Assembly: GCA_934101685.1 (NCBI GenBank)
Contig: CAKORZ010000011.1
Coordinates: 1-27,289, forward strand
From: an uncultured Bacilli bacterium
GTDB taxonomy: Bacteria; Bacillota_I; Bacilli_A; RFN20; DUOF01
Reading direction: 5' to 3'
Length of the DNA: 27,289 nucleotides
The position numbers were made by a program, and so were the translations under genes. The notes beneath the pieces were generated by a model. It worked only from the letters and a program-made list of their open reading frames with translations, was not told the DNA's origin and made no database searches. Positions 8,788-17,660 of the stretch are shown here, piece by piece (position 1 is the first letter of the stretch; the number at the start of each line of letters is the position of its first letter).

Positions 8788-9567
8788 TTAAATATCTACT
8801 AAAATATCTTGTGCATTTTCTATTAAACTAGCACCTTCTTTAATTAAATAATTGCAGCCACTAGATGTACTATAACTTCCTGGAACACAAAAAACAGGTT
8901 TATCATTCTCTAAAGCGTGACTTACAGTATTCATTGTACCACTTTTTCTTCTAGCTTCAATAACAGCGACACCATCACTTAATCCAGCTATAATTCTATT
9001 TCTAACAGGAAAGTGCTCAGCGTTAGGTGTACTATTAGGCGGATATTCACTAATAATTAATCCTCCCTTATCAATAATATCCTTATATAACTGCTCATTT
9101 TCTTTAGGATAAACTACATCTACTCCATTTCCCAAAACAGCAATAGTTTGGCCATCATTTTCTATACAAGTTTTATGTGCTTCTGAATCAATTCCTTTTG
9201 CAAGACCACTAATAATAATTATATTATTTTCTACTAATTCTTTAGTTATTCTTCTAGTTACTTCTTTTCCATGATTACTACAATTTCTACTACCAATAAC
9301 TGCAATCTTTTTCTTATGTGAATTTAATAGTTCTATATTGCCTTTATAAAATAGTATAAATGGTGGCTTAAAAGTATATTTTAGATATTCTGGATAATCA
9401 CTATCTAATAAAGTAACATATTTGATGCCATTACTATTTTTTAATAATTCTTCAGCTTCATTCCTTTGAGTTTCATTAACGTATCTTTTTCTTAAAACAT
9501 CTTTATAAATTGCAGTCCAATCACCTTTATTAACAATCGCTAAATATAATAATATACTATTTATCAT
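8788..9567 (-). CDS. dprA: DNA-processing protein DprA (Smf)
   Basis: DprA loads RecA onto incoming single-stranded DNA during natural transformation and is widespread even in bacteria not known to be competent. The 259 residues hold the Rossmann-like DprA fold from about residue 88 on: VIGSRNCSNHG, SGLAKGIDSEAH, the nucleotide-contacting FPVRNRIIAGLSDG, EARRKSGTMNT and VPGSYS. It is shorter than typical DprA (about 280-370) because it lacks the C-terminal winged-helix domain and has a reduced N-terminal SAM-like part. A good minus-strand ribosome binding site (AGAAAGGAGA) precedes the ATG. It begins after the tex terminator, so it needs its own promoter in the roughly 55 bases between. Confidence 0.93.
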   Translation of the reverse strand: MINSILLYLAIVNKGDWTAIYKDVLRKRYVNETQRNEAEELLKNSNGIKYVTLLDSDYPEYLKYTFKPPFILFYKGNIELLNSHKKKIAVIGSRNCSNHGKEVTRRITKELVENNIIIISGLAKGIDSEAHKTCIENDGQTIAVLGNGVDVVYPKENEQLYKDIIDKGGLIISEYPPNSTPNAEHFPVRNRIIAGLSDGVAVIEARRKSGTMNTVSHALENDKPVFCVPGSYSTSSGCNYLIKEGASLIENAQDILVDI

Positions 9568-9624
9568 TTCATCTTTCTCCTTTCTAATTAGTATTGCATA
9601 AAGGTTAGTATTTTATTGTCATAT

Positions 9625-9653
9625 AAAAACCCCCTTTATAATTTAATAGGGGG
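9625..9653 (-). terminator. Rho-independent terminator after tex
   Basis: Read on the minus strand, CCCCCT pairs with AGGGGG across an AT-rich loop of about 12 bases and is followed directly by TTTTT. On the plus strand the arms are CCCCC at 9630-9634 and GGGGG at 9649-9653, with the A-run at 9625-9629. It stands about 40 bases past the tex stop and upstream of dprA. The G/C arms stand out strongly in this AT-rich DNA. Confidence 0.8.
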
Positions 9654-9695
9654 AATACATGCAAAATTACGGAAAAATTTTAAAAAAATTAAAAA

Positions 9696-11861
9696 TTAAT
9701 CTTTAAAAAGAGATAAACCTACTCTATTTTTATCTAAATCTATGTCACAAACATAAACTTTAATAATATCTCCAACACTAACAACATCTAATGGGTGATT
9801 AATTTTGTTTCTAGATAATTTAGATTTATGAACTAATCCATCATTCTTTAAGCCAATATCAACAAATGCACCAAAGTCAACTACACTTCTAACAGTACCT
9901 TCTAATTCCATGCCAATCTTTAAGTCTTCAATATGTAAAACATCGCTCTTTAAAACAGGAGTAGGATAGTTATCACGAATATCTCTTAAAGGCTTCTTTA
10001 TTTCTTCTAAAATATCATTCAAAGTGTATGTTCCTAAATCATATTTACTAGAAAAATCACTAGATGTTTTATTAACTAATACTTTATTTATTTCTTCACT
10101 ACCAATATAACTAGTATCATAATTTAAATCCTTAAGTAGTTTTTCAACTTCTTTATAATTATCTGGGTGAATAAATGTTTTATCAAGTGGGTTCTTACTT
10201 TCATAAATTTTTAAGAAACCAACAGCTTGTTCATATGTTTTATCACCAATACCTTTAATTTTACTAATTTCTTTACGATCTTTTATTAATCCTTTTTCAC
10301 TACGATAATCTACAATATTTTTAGCACTTTTCTTATTTAAACCAGAAACGTAACTTAATAATTCAATAGAAGCAGTATTAATATTAACACCAACGTTATT
10401 AACAACTTTAGAAATAACGAAATCTAACGTATCACTTAATTTTGTTTGGTTTACATCATGTTGATATTGCCCAACTCCAATTGATTTAGGATCAATTTTA
10501 ATTAATTCACTTAATGGATCCATAACTCTTCTAGCAATAGATATAGCGCTTCTTTCCTCTACATGTAAATCAGGGAATTCTTTCTTTGCTTCAACAGAAG
10601 CGCTATATACAGAAGCACCTGCTTCACTAACTATTACATAAGAGCAAGGTAAATGATATTTTTTAATAACATTAGCAATAAATTCTTCACTTTCTCTACT
10701 AGCAGTACCATTACCAATAGCAATTAATTCAACATTAAATTTCTTAACAATATCAACTACTTTTTGTTCACTTATTTCTTTTCTTTCATCAGTTACAATT
10801 TCTCCAACACTTTTTTCATGAGGGTAAATAACATCTTTATATATAAAGTCGCCATTAACATTAATAACAGCTAACTTACATCCAGTTCTAAAAGCAGGGT
10901 CTAATCCTAAAATAACTCTATTCTTTAAAGGTGGAGTAAGTAGTAATTGCTCTAAGTTTAATGAGAAGACATTGATAGCTTGATCTTGTGCTTTTTCTGT
11001 TAAATCATTTCTAACTTCTCTTTCAATTGAAGGAAAAAGTAGTCTTTTATATCCATCTTCAATAGCTTCTCTAATATATTTTGCTTCTGTAGTTGTATTA
11101 TTTTTAATAGTTTTTCTGCATACAAAATCAAGATACATTTCTTCATTAAAATCAATTTTAACTTTAAGTATTTCTTCCTTTTCTCCTCTATTAATAGCTA
11201 ATATTTGGTGTGGAGCAACATATCTAATAGGAATACTTTTTTCATAATATAAAGTATAAACTTTTTTCTCATCAACAGCATCTTTCTTTAAAGTAGAGTT
11301 AATTAAGCCATACTTATTTAAAGAATTTCTAAGTTCTTGTCTAAAAGTAGCGTTTTCACTAAATCTTTCAGCAATAATATCCTTAGCACCATTAATAGCG
11401 TCACTAACAGTTTTAACTTTATCATTTATATATTTTTTTGCTTCGCTTTCAACATCAATGTTTTTACATTCCATTAAAGTATCAGCTAAAGGCTCAAGAC
11501 CATTACTAATAGCAGTAGTTGCTCTAGTTTTTTTCTTTTCTTTATATGGTAAATAAAGATCTTCAACTTCGCTTAATGTTTTACAAGCATTAATCTTTTC
11601 CACAATTTCATCAGTTAATTTATCTTTATTAGCAATTGCTTGTAATACTTCTTTTTTCCTAGTAGAAAGCTTTTCTTCATATTCATAAATAACAACAATA
11701 TTTCTTATTTGCTCTTCATCCAAATTACCAGTAACTTCTTTACGATATCTTGCAATAAAAGGAATAGTAGCGCCTTCTTCTAAAAGCGATAAAACTGCTG
11801 CTATTTGCTTAGCTCTAATATGTGTTTTTTCTTCAACTAATGTAACTAAATCTTCATTCAT
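9696..11861 (-). CDS. tex: Tex family RNA-binding transcription accessory protein
   Basis: Tex is a conserved cytoplasmic nucleic-acid-binding protein related to eukaryotic Spt6 and implicated in transcription and RNA metabolism. The 721 residues match the family. In order: the Tex N-terminal region with GATIPFIARYRKEVTG at about 29-44, a YqgF/RNase H-like domain from about 315 (GLDPAFRTGCK), helix-hairpin-helix motifs at about 490-560 (VSGLNKKSAKNIV and IKGIGDKTYEQAVGFL), and an S1 RNA-binding domain at about 647-721 (VVDFGAFVDIG). The ribosome binding site is ATGAGGTT on the minus strand, nine bases before ATG. A strong promoter overlaps the end of oppF just upstream, so tex can be transcribed separately from opp. 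Confidence 0.96.
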   Translation of the reverse strand: MNEDLVTLVEEKTHIRAKQIAAVLSLLEEGATIPFIARYRKEVTGNLDEEQIRNIVVIYEYEEKLSTRKKEVLQAIANKDKLTDEIVEKINACKTLSEVEDLYLPYKEKKKTRATTAISNGLEPLADTLMECKNIDVESEAKKYINDKVKTVSDAINGAKDIIAERFSENATFRQELRNSLNKYGLINSTLKKDAVDEKKVYTLYYEKSIPIRYVAPHQILAINRGEKEEILKVKIDFNEEMYLDFVCRKTIKNNTTTEAKYIREAIEDGYKRLLFPSIEREVRNDLTEKAQDQAINVFSLNLEQLLLTPPLKNRVILGLDPAFRTGCKLAVINVNGDFIYKDVIYPHEKSVGEIVTDERKEISEQKVVDIVKKFNVELIAIGNGTASRESEEFIANVIKKYHLPCSYVIVSEAGASVYSASVEAKKEFPDLHVEERSAISIARRVMDPLSELIKIDPKSIGVGQYQHDVNQTKLSDTLDFVISKVVNNVGVNINTASIELLSYVSGLNKKSAKNIVDYRSEKGLIKDRKEISKIKGIGDKTYEQAVGFLKIYESKNPLDKTFIHPDNYKEVEKLLKDLNYDTSYIGSEEINKVLVNKTSSDFSSKYDLGTYTLNDILEEIKKPLRDIRDNYPTPVLKSDVLHIEDLKIGMELEGTVRSVVDFGAFVDIGLKNDGLVHKSKLSRNKINHPLDVVSVGDIIKVYVCDIDLDKNRVGLSLFKD

Positions 11862-11887
11862 TTTAATATAACCTCATTTCCTTAAAT

Positions 11888-11916
11888 ATTATACAATTTT
11901 TAACTTAATGTAACAA
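11888..11916 (-). promoter_or_regulatory. Promoter of tex (sigma-A type)
   Basis: On the minus strand a TTGTTA -35 box (plus-strand 11911-11916) is followed by exactly 17 bases and a perfect TATAAT -10 box (11888-11893). The -35 box lies inside the end of oppF and the -10 box about 27 bases upstream of the tex ATG. Confidence 0.65.
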
Positions 11917-12517
11917 TTTTATTGGTAAGTTTATTAATAACATCTTGATCATGTGAAATTAATATACAAGCAAAGTTTTCTTTCTTTTGTAAATCTTTCA
12001 AAAGATTTACAATCATTATTTTAGAATAATAATCTATAGAAGAAGTAATCTCATCTGCAATTATAAGTTTAGGTTTTCTTATTAAGGCTCTAGCAATTGC
12101 AATCTTTTGCCTTTCACCACCACTAAAATCACTTGGATAACAAAATCTTTTATTAATATCTAAATTAACTAAGTTCATAATATCTACTACTTTATTATCT
12201 TTTTCTTCTTTACTAGAAAACTTCATGCCCTCAGTAATAATATAACTTATATTAGCGTATGGATTAAGACTAGAATATGGATCTTGAAAAATATATTCAA
12301 TCTCATCTCTATTAATATGATAAGTAATTTTACCATCATATAATTTATGTAAACCTATAATGCATTTTGCAATACTAGTTTTACCTATACCACTAGGACC
12401 AGTAAGTGCAATTATTTCTCCCTCATTAATAGAAAAATTAAAATTATTGATAATATATTTTTTCTTTCCTAATTTTTTATAATAAATATTTAAATTATTA
12501 ATTTCTAAAAGACTCAT
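11900..12517 (-). CDS. oppF: Oligopeptide ABC transporter ATP-binding protein OppF-like (short)
   Basis: This is the second ATPase of the peptide importer. All ABC motifs are present in 205 residues: Walker A GPSGIGKT (40-47), Q-loop Q78 in FQDP, signature FSGGERQ (131-137), Walker B LIIADE ending at D155-E156, and switch His189. It stops right after the ATPase core and lacks the roughly 80-120 residue C-terminal extension usual in OppF/DppF, while OppD keeps its extension. Its ATG lies inside oppD (20-base overlap) with AAGGAGGA upstream on the minus strand, so translation is coupled. The pairing with oppD favours OppF over another short ABC ATPase. Confidence 0.85.
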   Translation of the reverse strand: MSLLEINNLNIYYKKLGKKKYIINNFNFSINEGEIIALTGPSGIGKTSIAKCIIGLHKLYDGKITYHINRDEIEYIFQDPYSSLNPYANISYIITEGMKFSSKEEKDNKVVDIMNLVNLDINKRFCYPSDFSGGERQKIAIARALIRKPKLIIADEITSSIDYYSKIMIVNLLKDLQKKENFACILISHDQDVINKLTNKIVTLS

Positions 12518-13433
12518 ATATTTCCTCCTTAATACTTTCTATATTCTTAGGATAATTAATTTTAACTGAATTATGATCCAGATAAAAACTTCTAACATAA
12601 TGTGTTTTACTTATATTAACTATATTAGGACATTCTTCTAATTCTGTATTTATTAAAGGACATTCAAAAGCTTCTATATCTTTATAAAAACTAAGATAAT
12701 TACATAGTAATTCAACTGTATATGGATGAACAGGTTTTAAAATTATTTCATCTTTATTTCCAAATTCAATCATTTGACCTTTTCTCATTATAGCAATTTT
12801 GTTACACATAGAATAAATAAGTTTAAAATCATGAGAAATCATTATTAAGATAAAACCATATTCTTTTTGAAATTCTTTTATAAGCTTCAATATTTCTTTT
12901 TCACTTTCTTTATCTAAATAAGAAGTGCTTTCATCCATTATTAAAACTTTAGCCTTGCAAATAAGAGAGATACATAGACACACTCTTTGCTGCATACCAC
13001 CACTTAATTCATAGGGATAATAATTATATAATTTTTCGGGTTCTGGAAGACCTACTTTCTTCATCAAATCAATAGCTTTTTCTTTAGCTACTTTTTTATT
13101 TTCTTTATAATGATACGTTAACATTTCACTTATTTGCTTACCAACTTTCATTAAAGGATTCAAATAGGTGTTAGGATTTTGAAACATTAAGGAAAATACT
13201 TTTCCTCTTAATTTATTTGAGAAAGGAACATTGTTATAAAGTATTTCGCCAGAATCATAAATAACATCATAATCATATATTTGCAACAAAGCTTTTGCAA
13301 GCGTAGATTTTCCATCACCTGATTTACCGATTATTCCTAAAGAATCACCATCATCTAAATAAAAACTAACATCTCTTAATAAATATTTTTTGTTACTAGA
13401 TGTGCATACGCTTAGATTATTAACTCTTAGCAT
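12498..13433 (-). CDS. oppD: Oligopeptide ABC transporter ATP-binding protein OppD
   Basis: This ATPase powers peptide import through OppBC. The start chosen is ATG at 13431-13433 (MLRVNNLSV), nine bases after GGAGG on the minus strand; a longer in-frame start exists upstream but has no such site. In the 311-residue form: Walker A GKSGDGKS (36-43), Q-loop FQNPNTYLNP, signature LSGGMQQ (143-149), Walker B LIMDE (164-168) and switch His201. The HPYTVELL motif near 236-243 marks the peptide-transporter C-terminal extension. The cysteine-rich motif often seen in that extension is reduced here to ECP...ECP. It overlaps oppC by 14 bases and oppF by 20 bases. Confidence 0.92.
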   Translation of the reverse strand: MLRVNNLSVCTSSNKKYLLRDVSFYLDDGDSLGIIGKSGDGKSTLAKALLQIYDYDVIYDSGEILYNNVPFSNKLRGKVFSLMFQNPNTYLNPLMKVGKQISEMLTYHYKENKKVAKEKAIDLMKKVGLPEPEKLYNYYPYELSGGMQQRVCLCISLICKAKVLIMDESTSYLDKESEKEILKLIKEFQKEYGFILIMISHDFKLIYSMCNKIAIMRKGQMIEFGNKDEIILKPVHPYTVELLCNYLSFYKDIEAFECPLINTELEECPNIVNISKTHYVRSFYLDHNSVKINYPKNIESIKEEIYESFRN

Positions 13434-14322
13434 TACTTTCACCTCCAAATACAGATTGAGCAGATAAAGATTTGCCAATTTTATAGACGCACATATTTAT
13501 AATTACCAAAAATATTAATGGAAATATAATTAGATGTGGATACATCATACAATTGTTATCATATATTGAAGAATAAACTAACATTCCTAAACTAGAATAG
13601 CCATTGCTTACAGGAAATGATATATAAGAAACATTTACCTCTATTGATATAACTTGAGGAATGCTAAGTGCAAAATAATGAAAAATTACTGGTAAAATAG
13701 CAGGTAAATAATTATTTAATGCTTTATATAGAAAAGGAGTTTTAGCTAATTTGCTATATGTGTTGTAATCTTTATTCCTTATAATTATTAAATTATTTCT
13801 AACCAAACAAGCAACATCAATCCAACCTATTAATATGATTATTATGAATAATGAATGATAATTTATTCCAAAAAAGAATATGAAGAGAATGTATATAAAA
13901 ATAAGTGGAATATTATTTAAAATCCCTTTTAGAAAAATAATAAATAAATCTAATTTTTGATTATTTCCCCACATAATTCCTATAATTGTACCTATTATAA
14001 TATTTGTTATTGTAATAAAAATAGAGAAGCATAGTGTATTGAAACTTCCTGTAATTACTAGATAAAACATATCTTGCCCAAACTCGTTAGTTCCAAATAT
14101 ATGCTTTAAACTAGGAGGTAAAAATGCCTTCTCTAAGTTAATGGTATATAAGTTCTCAAATAACTTGCTACATCTCATTACTAATCCAGCTATAAAAATT
14201 GTAGTTAGTATTACCAAAGAAATAATGAAATCTTTTTTCTTAAAAACATAACTGAAAAGGCTTTTAAAATAATTTTTTCTTTCTAATTTGTTTTTAGTAT
14301 GATTAGATAATATTTTTCTCAT
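13420..14322 (-). CDS. oppC: Oligopeptide ABC transporter permease OppC
   Basis: This is the second permease subunit of the peptide importer in the cytoplasmic membrane. I place the start at ATG 14320-14322 (MRKILSN), nine bases after AAGGAG on the minus strand; the more upstream ATGs sit before or on that site. The 300-residue protein has an N-terminal cytoplasmic tail, a first helix at about 35-52, the family motif FGTNEFGQDMF just after it, and five further hydrophobic segments. The EAA coupling loop (YSKLAKTPFLYKALNNYLPA) is degenerate compared with typical OppC but in the right place. It overlaps oppB by 20 bases. Confidence 0.88.
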   Translation of the reverse strand: MRKILSNHTKNKLERKNYFKSLFSYVFKKKDFIISLVILTTIFIAGLVMRCSKLFENLYTINLEKAFLPPSLKHIFGTNEFGQDMFYLVITGSFNTLCFSIFITITNIIIGTIIGIMWGNNQKLDLFIIFLKGILNNIPLIFIYILFIFFFGINYHSLFIIIILIGWIDVACLVRNNLIIIRNKDYNTYSKLAKTPFLYKALNNYLPAILPVIFHYFALSIPQVISIEVNVSYISFPVSNGYSSLGMLVYSSIYDNNCMMYPHLIIFPLIFLVIINMCVYKIGKSLSAQSVFGGESNAKS

Positions 14323-15394
14323 TAATACCATCTCCTTCATATTTTATTCTAGGATCCATAATTGCTGATATTACATCGCCTAAGAAGTAAGCTAATATAG
14401 ATAAAAAACTAAAGAAAAGAATAAGACCACGTGTAAGATTTGCATCACCTATTTTTATAGCGGTAATTAAAGTAGAACCTGATCCAGGTATTCCAAATGT
14501 AGATTCAAGTAAATAAAATCCACATATGCTATAAACAATTGATGATGGAATAGTTCTAATTAGTGGTATAAGAGCGTTGCGAAAAACATGTTTATTAAGT
14601 ATTGTTTTATTATCTAAACCTTTGCTAAAAGCATATGTAACATAATCCTTCTTCCATTCAGACATAATATAAATTTTAATCCAATGAGAAACTAAAGCTA
14701 TACTAGTAAAGCAAACACTTGCAATAGGAGCAATATATGAAATTGGATTATTAAATTCAAAAGTAATAGGAAGCTTAAATACCAGCATAAACACTAATAA
14801 CAACATATAATATATAAGAGATAAAGGTATACTAGTTATAAGAACATAAAAAATATTTGATATCCTATTTAATCTTTTATTATTGTGAAGAACTAAATAT
14901 ATAGCTAAAGGATAATTGATAATACATTCTAAAATGTAAGCTATAATACCAACTACAAATGATACAAAACATTTTTGTTTAATAATTGTCCAAACTTCAA
15001 TATTTTTCATATAGTAAGATGAACTACCTAAATTAATAAGTTTTGTTTTGTACACAGAGCAAACTAAATTGTTATCTGATAAATGATAACTGACACAAAC
15101 ATTCTTAGGATAAGGAAGAATATCTCTGTAATATTTTAGTAAACTTGCTGAATTTAAGTAACTAGAATCGCTATTATCATTAGGCATGATTTTTAGCACA
15201 TAAAAAGTTATCGTAATAATAGAAAACAAAATAACAATTGAAATTAATAACCTTTTCAAAATATATTTTGTAGTATTGCTTTTGAAAAATGAACATATAG
15301 CATCGCACTTTACAAAACTAGTACAATTACAAACAAAAAATAATAGTAAAAAAGCAGTTAAAATACTTATAATAATCCAATAACAAACAACCAT
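14303..15394 (-). CDS. oppB: Oligopeptide ABC transporter permease OppB with extra N-terminal helix
   Basis: This is the first permease subunit of the peptide importer. The canonical OppB begins around residue 41 (TTKYILKRLLISIVIL). The EAA loop is well preserved (FSKGLDNKTILNKHVFRNAL) and is followed by the ESTFGIPGSGS motif. Upstream of the canonical start are about 40 extra residues containing a hydrophobic segment (5-21) and five cysteines (4, 22, 24, 30, 34). The start at 15394 is supported by AAAGGAAG on the minus strand ten bases upstream, and no ribosome binding site is evident nearer the canonical start, so the extension seems to be translated. The gene begins three bases after the oppA stop. 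Confidence 0.88.
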   Translation of the reverse strand: MVVCYWIIISILTAFLLLFFVCNCTSFVKCDAICSFFKSNTTKYILKRLLISIVILFSIITITFYVLKIMPNDNSDSSYLNSASLLKYYRDILPYPKNVCVSYHLSDNNLVCSVYKTKLINLGSSSYYMKNIEVWTIIKQKCFVSFVVGIIAYILECIINYPLAIYLVLHNNKRLNRISNIFYVLITSIPLSLIYYMLLLVFMLVFKLPITFEFNNPISYIAPIASVCFTSIALVSHWIKIYIMSEWKKDYVTYAFSKGLDNKTILNKHVFRNALIPLIRTIPSSIVYSICGFYLLESTFGIPGSGSTLITAIKIGDANLTRGLILFFSFLSILAYFLGDVISAIMDPRIKYEGDGINEKNII

Positions 15395-15397
15395 AAT

Positions 15398-17473
15398 CTA
15401 TTTACTTCCTTTGTAATAATTATCTTTTAATGCAGCAATGTCATCTTGTGAATAACTCTTATTCCTAATTTTCCTTTTCTTGAATTTAAAAGATGATAAA
15501 CCATAATTAGCTGTCATTTTTTCAAAAGGAACTAAATTTGAAACAATAATTTGGTTTTTAAAACCACTCATAGATAAAGGCAATACCAAATTCTTTTCAA
15601 ATAAAATATAATATTCTAATTTAGAACACTCTTGAAATCTATTATCAATATCTTCATCTAAATAAAAATCATCTATCTTATTTAACATCGCATCTATTTC
15701 ACTAGTATAATTATGATTTAAAAATTCATATAATTCACCATCATAAGAAAATGATTTTAAATACGCTACAGGATCATTAAAGTCTGGATATAATCCAAGG
15801 AAAGATATACTGAATTCTTTATTACTAAAAGCAGTATCAAATTCATAAGAGGTTCTAATAGAATCATTATAAACAATTTCAACATTAGCAAATTCACAAC
15901 TTTCATCTTGGTTAGCAGAGCAACCATTAAGCAATCTATTCCACATGTTTAAACGAGCCTTATCATAAATAACATAGTCATTATCCTTATAATAAGTATA
16001 TTCTAACTTTATTGGTAAGTCATTGGATGATAAATTCAATTCTTTCATTGCAAGTTCTAAATAATATTGACTTTTATTTGAATTATAAAACCAACCTTCA
16101 TTATATAGTGAAGTGGCATCTTCAATAGAAATATCATTATTGATTGCATAAGTGTTTATTAAATAGTTTGAATAATCAACATTGTTGTAATTTATAAAAT
16201 TAGGAGGAACAATAGAAAATAATAAGGTGTTGTTCATCTCACTATTGAAATAATAGTCTCTAAGAATTCCATAAAATAAAGCTTTTCTAAAATTATCGTT
16301 TTGAAGTGCTTTATTGGCAATTTGATTTTCCTTTTCAGATAGGGTTGAGTATTTATAATTAGTACGGTTTTGATTAAACAAAAAATAATATGCAGTAAAG
16401 TCAGAAGTATAAGGAATAACATAAGTATTGTCACCAACAGGACTAGTTGCACTTCCACTACCATCATCACCAGTAACATATTTTCTCCATCCAACTGTAT
16501 CGTCTTCTGTTAAAACAAATTCATCTAAATTACCAGCTTCATATGATAATCTTGCATAACCATGAGAAGAATAATTAAGTGTTTTAGTAAAAATAAGTTT
16601 ATCTATAAAAACATTATCTTTATCCCAATAATTTTGATTTTTAATAAATTCAATTTTACTAGTGTGAGAGTAATTGCTAAGTATATAAGCTCCATTATAT
16701 AACAATGTCTTTTTGCTTGTGCCAAAATTGTTTATTCCTATTTCTTCAATGAATTTCTCATTAACTGGAAGAAAAGAATAATAAGTTAAACTACTTAAGA
16801 AGTAACTACATGGCTTTTGTAGTGTAAATTGTAATTCATAATCATTTATTGCTTTTACTCCAACATAATCAAAATTACTAGTGCAAGACATTTGAGTATT
16901 ACATTTATCAAATACTTCTTTAATGTTAGAATAATAAAAATATTCATTTGAATTATAACTATTAGAAAGATTATTGATTTTACTAATCACATCATCATAA
17001 TCAAAGTTTTTTATTAGAGTACCATAATAATAGTTCATTCCATTTTCTATTAAGCCTGCTGCAAGTTTGAAATTATCACTTTTAATATTGTAATTGAAAC
17101 TATATTTGAATGTTGTTACAAAATCATGTGCAGTTACAAGACCATATTTATTTCCATTATAATCACTCCAATAGACATCATCTTTTAAATAAAATGTCCA
17201 TATTTGTTTATCATTAACTATTTCGCTTTTCCAAGATTTAGCAATTGATGGAACAATATTACCGTATTTATCATTTTCTACTAATCCATCTATTAAGTTA
17301 GCAATTCTAACAATATTGTTATATTCATTTGTGATTAAGTAATTAAAAGTTGTAACATCTTGATCATAAAAATTTCTATAGACAATTAGATTATCATCTT
17401 TAGAGCATGAACACCCTGAACAGGATACTACAATAGTTATAAACAATAAAAATATAGATATAAACTTTTTCAT
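15398..17473 (-). CDS. oppA: Oligopeptide-binding lipoprotein OppA (SBP family 5)
   Basis: OppA captures peptides outside the cell and hands them to OppBC. The start is ATG 17471-17473 (MKKFISIF), after GTGAGGG; a longer TTG-initiated reading frame has no ribosome binding site. The 691-residue precursor has a lipoprotein signal peptide with basic MKK, a hydrophobic core and a lipobox V15-V16-S17-C18, so C18 is the likely lipidation site; C21 and C23 follow closely. Family 5 binding-protein features include TFYLKDDVYWSDYNG, the AHDFVTTFKYSF segment and QNYWDKDN. It is longer than typical OppA (540-600). Lgt, encoded at 22816-23664, would modify it. It heads the oppABCDF operon; its promoter must lie in 17474-17660. 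Confidence 0.92.
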   Translation of the reverse strand: MKKFISIFLLFITIVVSCSGCSCSKDDNLIVYRNFYDQDVTTFNYLITNEYNNIVRIANLIDGLVENDKYGNIVPSIAKSWKSEIVNDKQIWTFYLKDDVYWSDYNGNKYGLVTAHDFVTTFKYSFNYNIKSDNFKLAAGLIENGMNYYYGTLIKNFDYDDVISKINNLSNSYNSNEYFYYSNIKEVFDKCNTQMSCTSNFDYVGVKAINDYELQFTLQKPCSYFLSSLTYYSFLPVNEKFIEEIGINNFGTSKKTLLYNGAYILSNYSHTSKIEFIKNQNYWDKDNVFIDKLIFTKTLNYSSHGYARLSYEAGNLDEFVLTEDDTVGWRKYVTGDDGSGSATSPVGDNTYVIPYTSDFTAYYFLFNQNRTNYKYSTLSEKENQIANKALQNDNFRKALFYGILRDYYFNSEMNNTLLFSIVPPNFINYNNVDYSNYLINTYAINNDISIEDATSLYNEGWFYNSNKSQYYLELAMKELNLSSNDLPIKLEYTYYKDNDYVIYDKARLNMWNRLLNGCSANQDESCEFANVEIVYNDSIRTSYEFDTAFSNKEFSISFLGLYPDFNDPVAYLKSFSYDGELYEFLNHNYTSEIDAMLNKIDDFYLDEDIDNRFQECSKLEYYILFEKNLVLPLSMSGFKNQIIVSNLVPFEKMTANYGLSSFKFKKRKIRNKSYSQDDIAALKDNYYKGSK

Positions 17474-17577
17474 AAAACCCTCACTACTAACTAATAATTT
17501 TAAAAGCAAATTCCAAATTTTTACATTTGTTAACTTGCTGTTTTTTTGCCTAATAAAATTTTAGCAATTAATAAGAT

Positions 17578-17595
17578 TTTTAATTATAATTAAAA
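17578..17595. promoter_or_regulatory. Perfect 18-bp AT palindrome in the oppA/U32 divergent region
   Basis: TTTTAATTATAATTAAAA is its own reverse complement and sits between the divergent oppA and U32 genes, 20 bases upstream of the proposed -35 box of the plus-strand operon. It could be an operator. In DNA this AT-rich a palindrome of this size can occur by chance, so the call is weak. Confidence 0.25.
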
Positions 17596-17615
17596 TAGTA
17601 AAAAAGCAATTAAAT

Positions 17616-17645
17616 TTCATAAGTTTATAAAAAATATGTTATTAT
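17616..17645 (+). promoter_or_regulatory. Putative promoter of the U32-uvrA-lgt-trxB operon
   Basis: TTCATA (17616-17621), an 18-base spacer and TATTAT (17640-17645) resemble sigma-A boxes with four and five matches to consensus. The U32 start codon is only 15 bases past the -10 box, giving a very short leader that still includes GGTGA. Other AT-rich choices exist. Confidence 0.4.
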
Positions 17646-17660
17646 AGATACGGTGATTTT

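Noticed and set aside
13434..13478. Longer OppD with 15 extra residues
   Set aside because: The GGAGG site lies inside this stretch at the right distance from the inner ATG (MLRVNN).
17474..17509. Longer OppA starting at a TTG
   Set aside because: It would put 12 residues ahead of a normal lipoprotein signal peptide and has no ribosome binding site.
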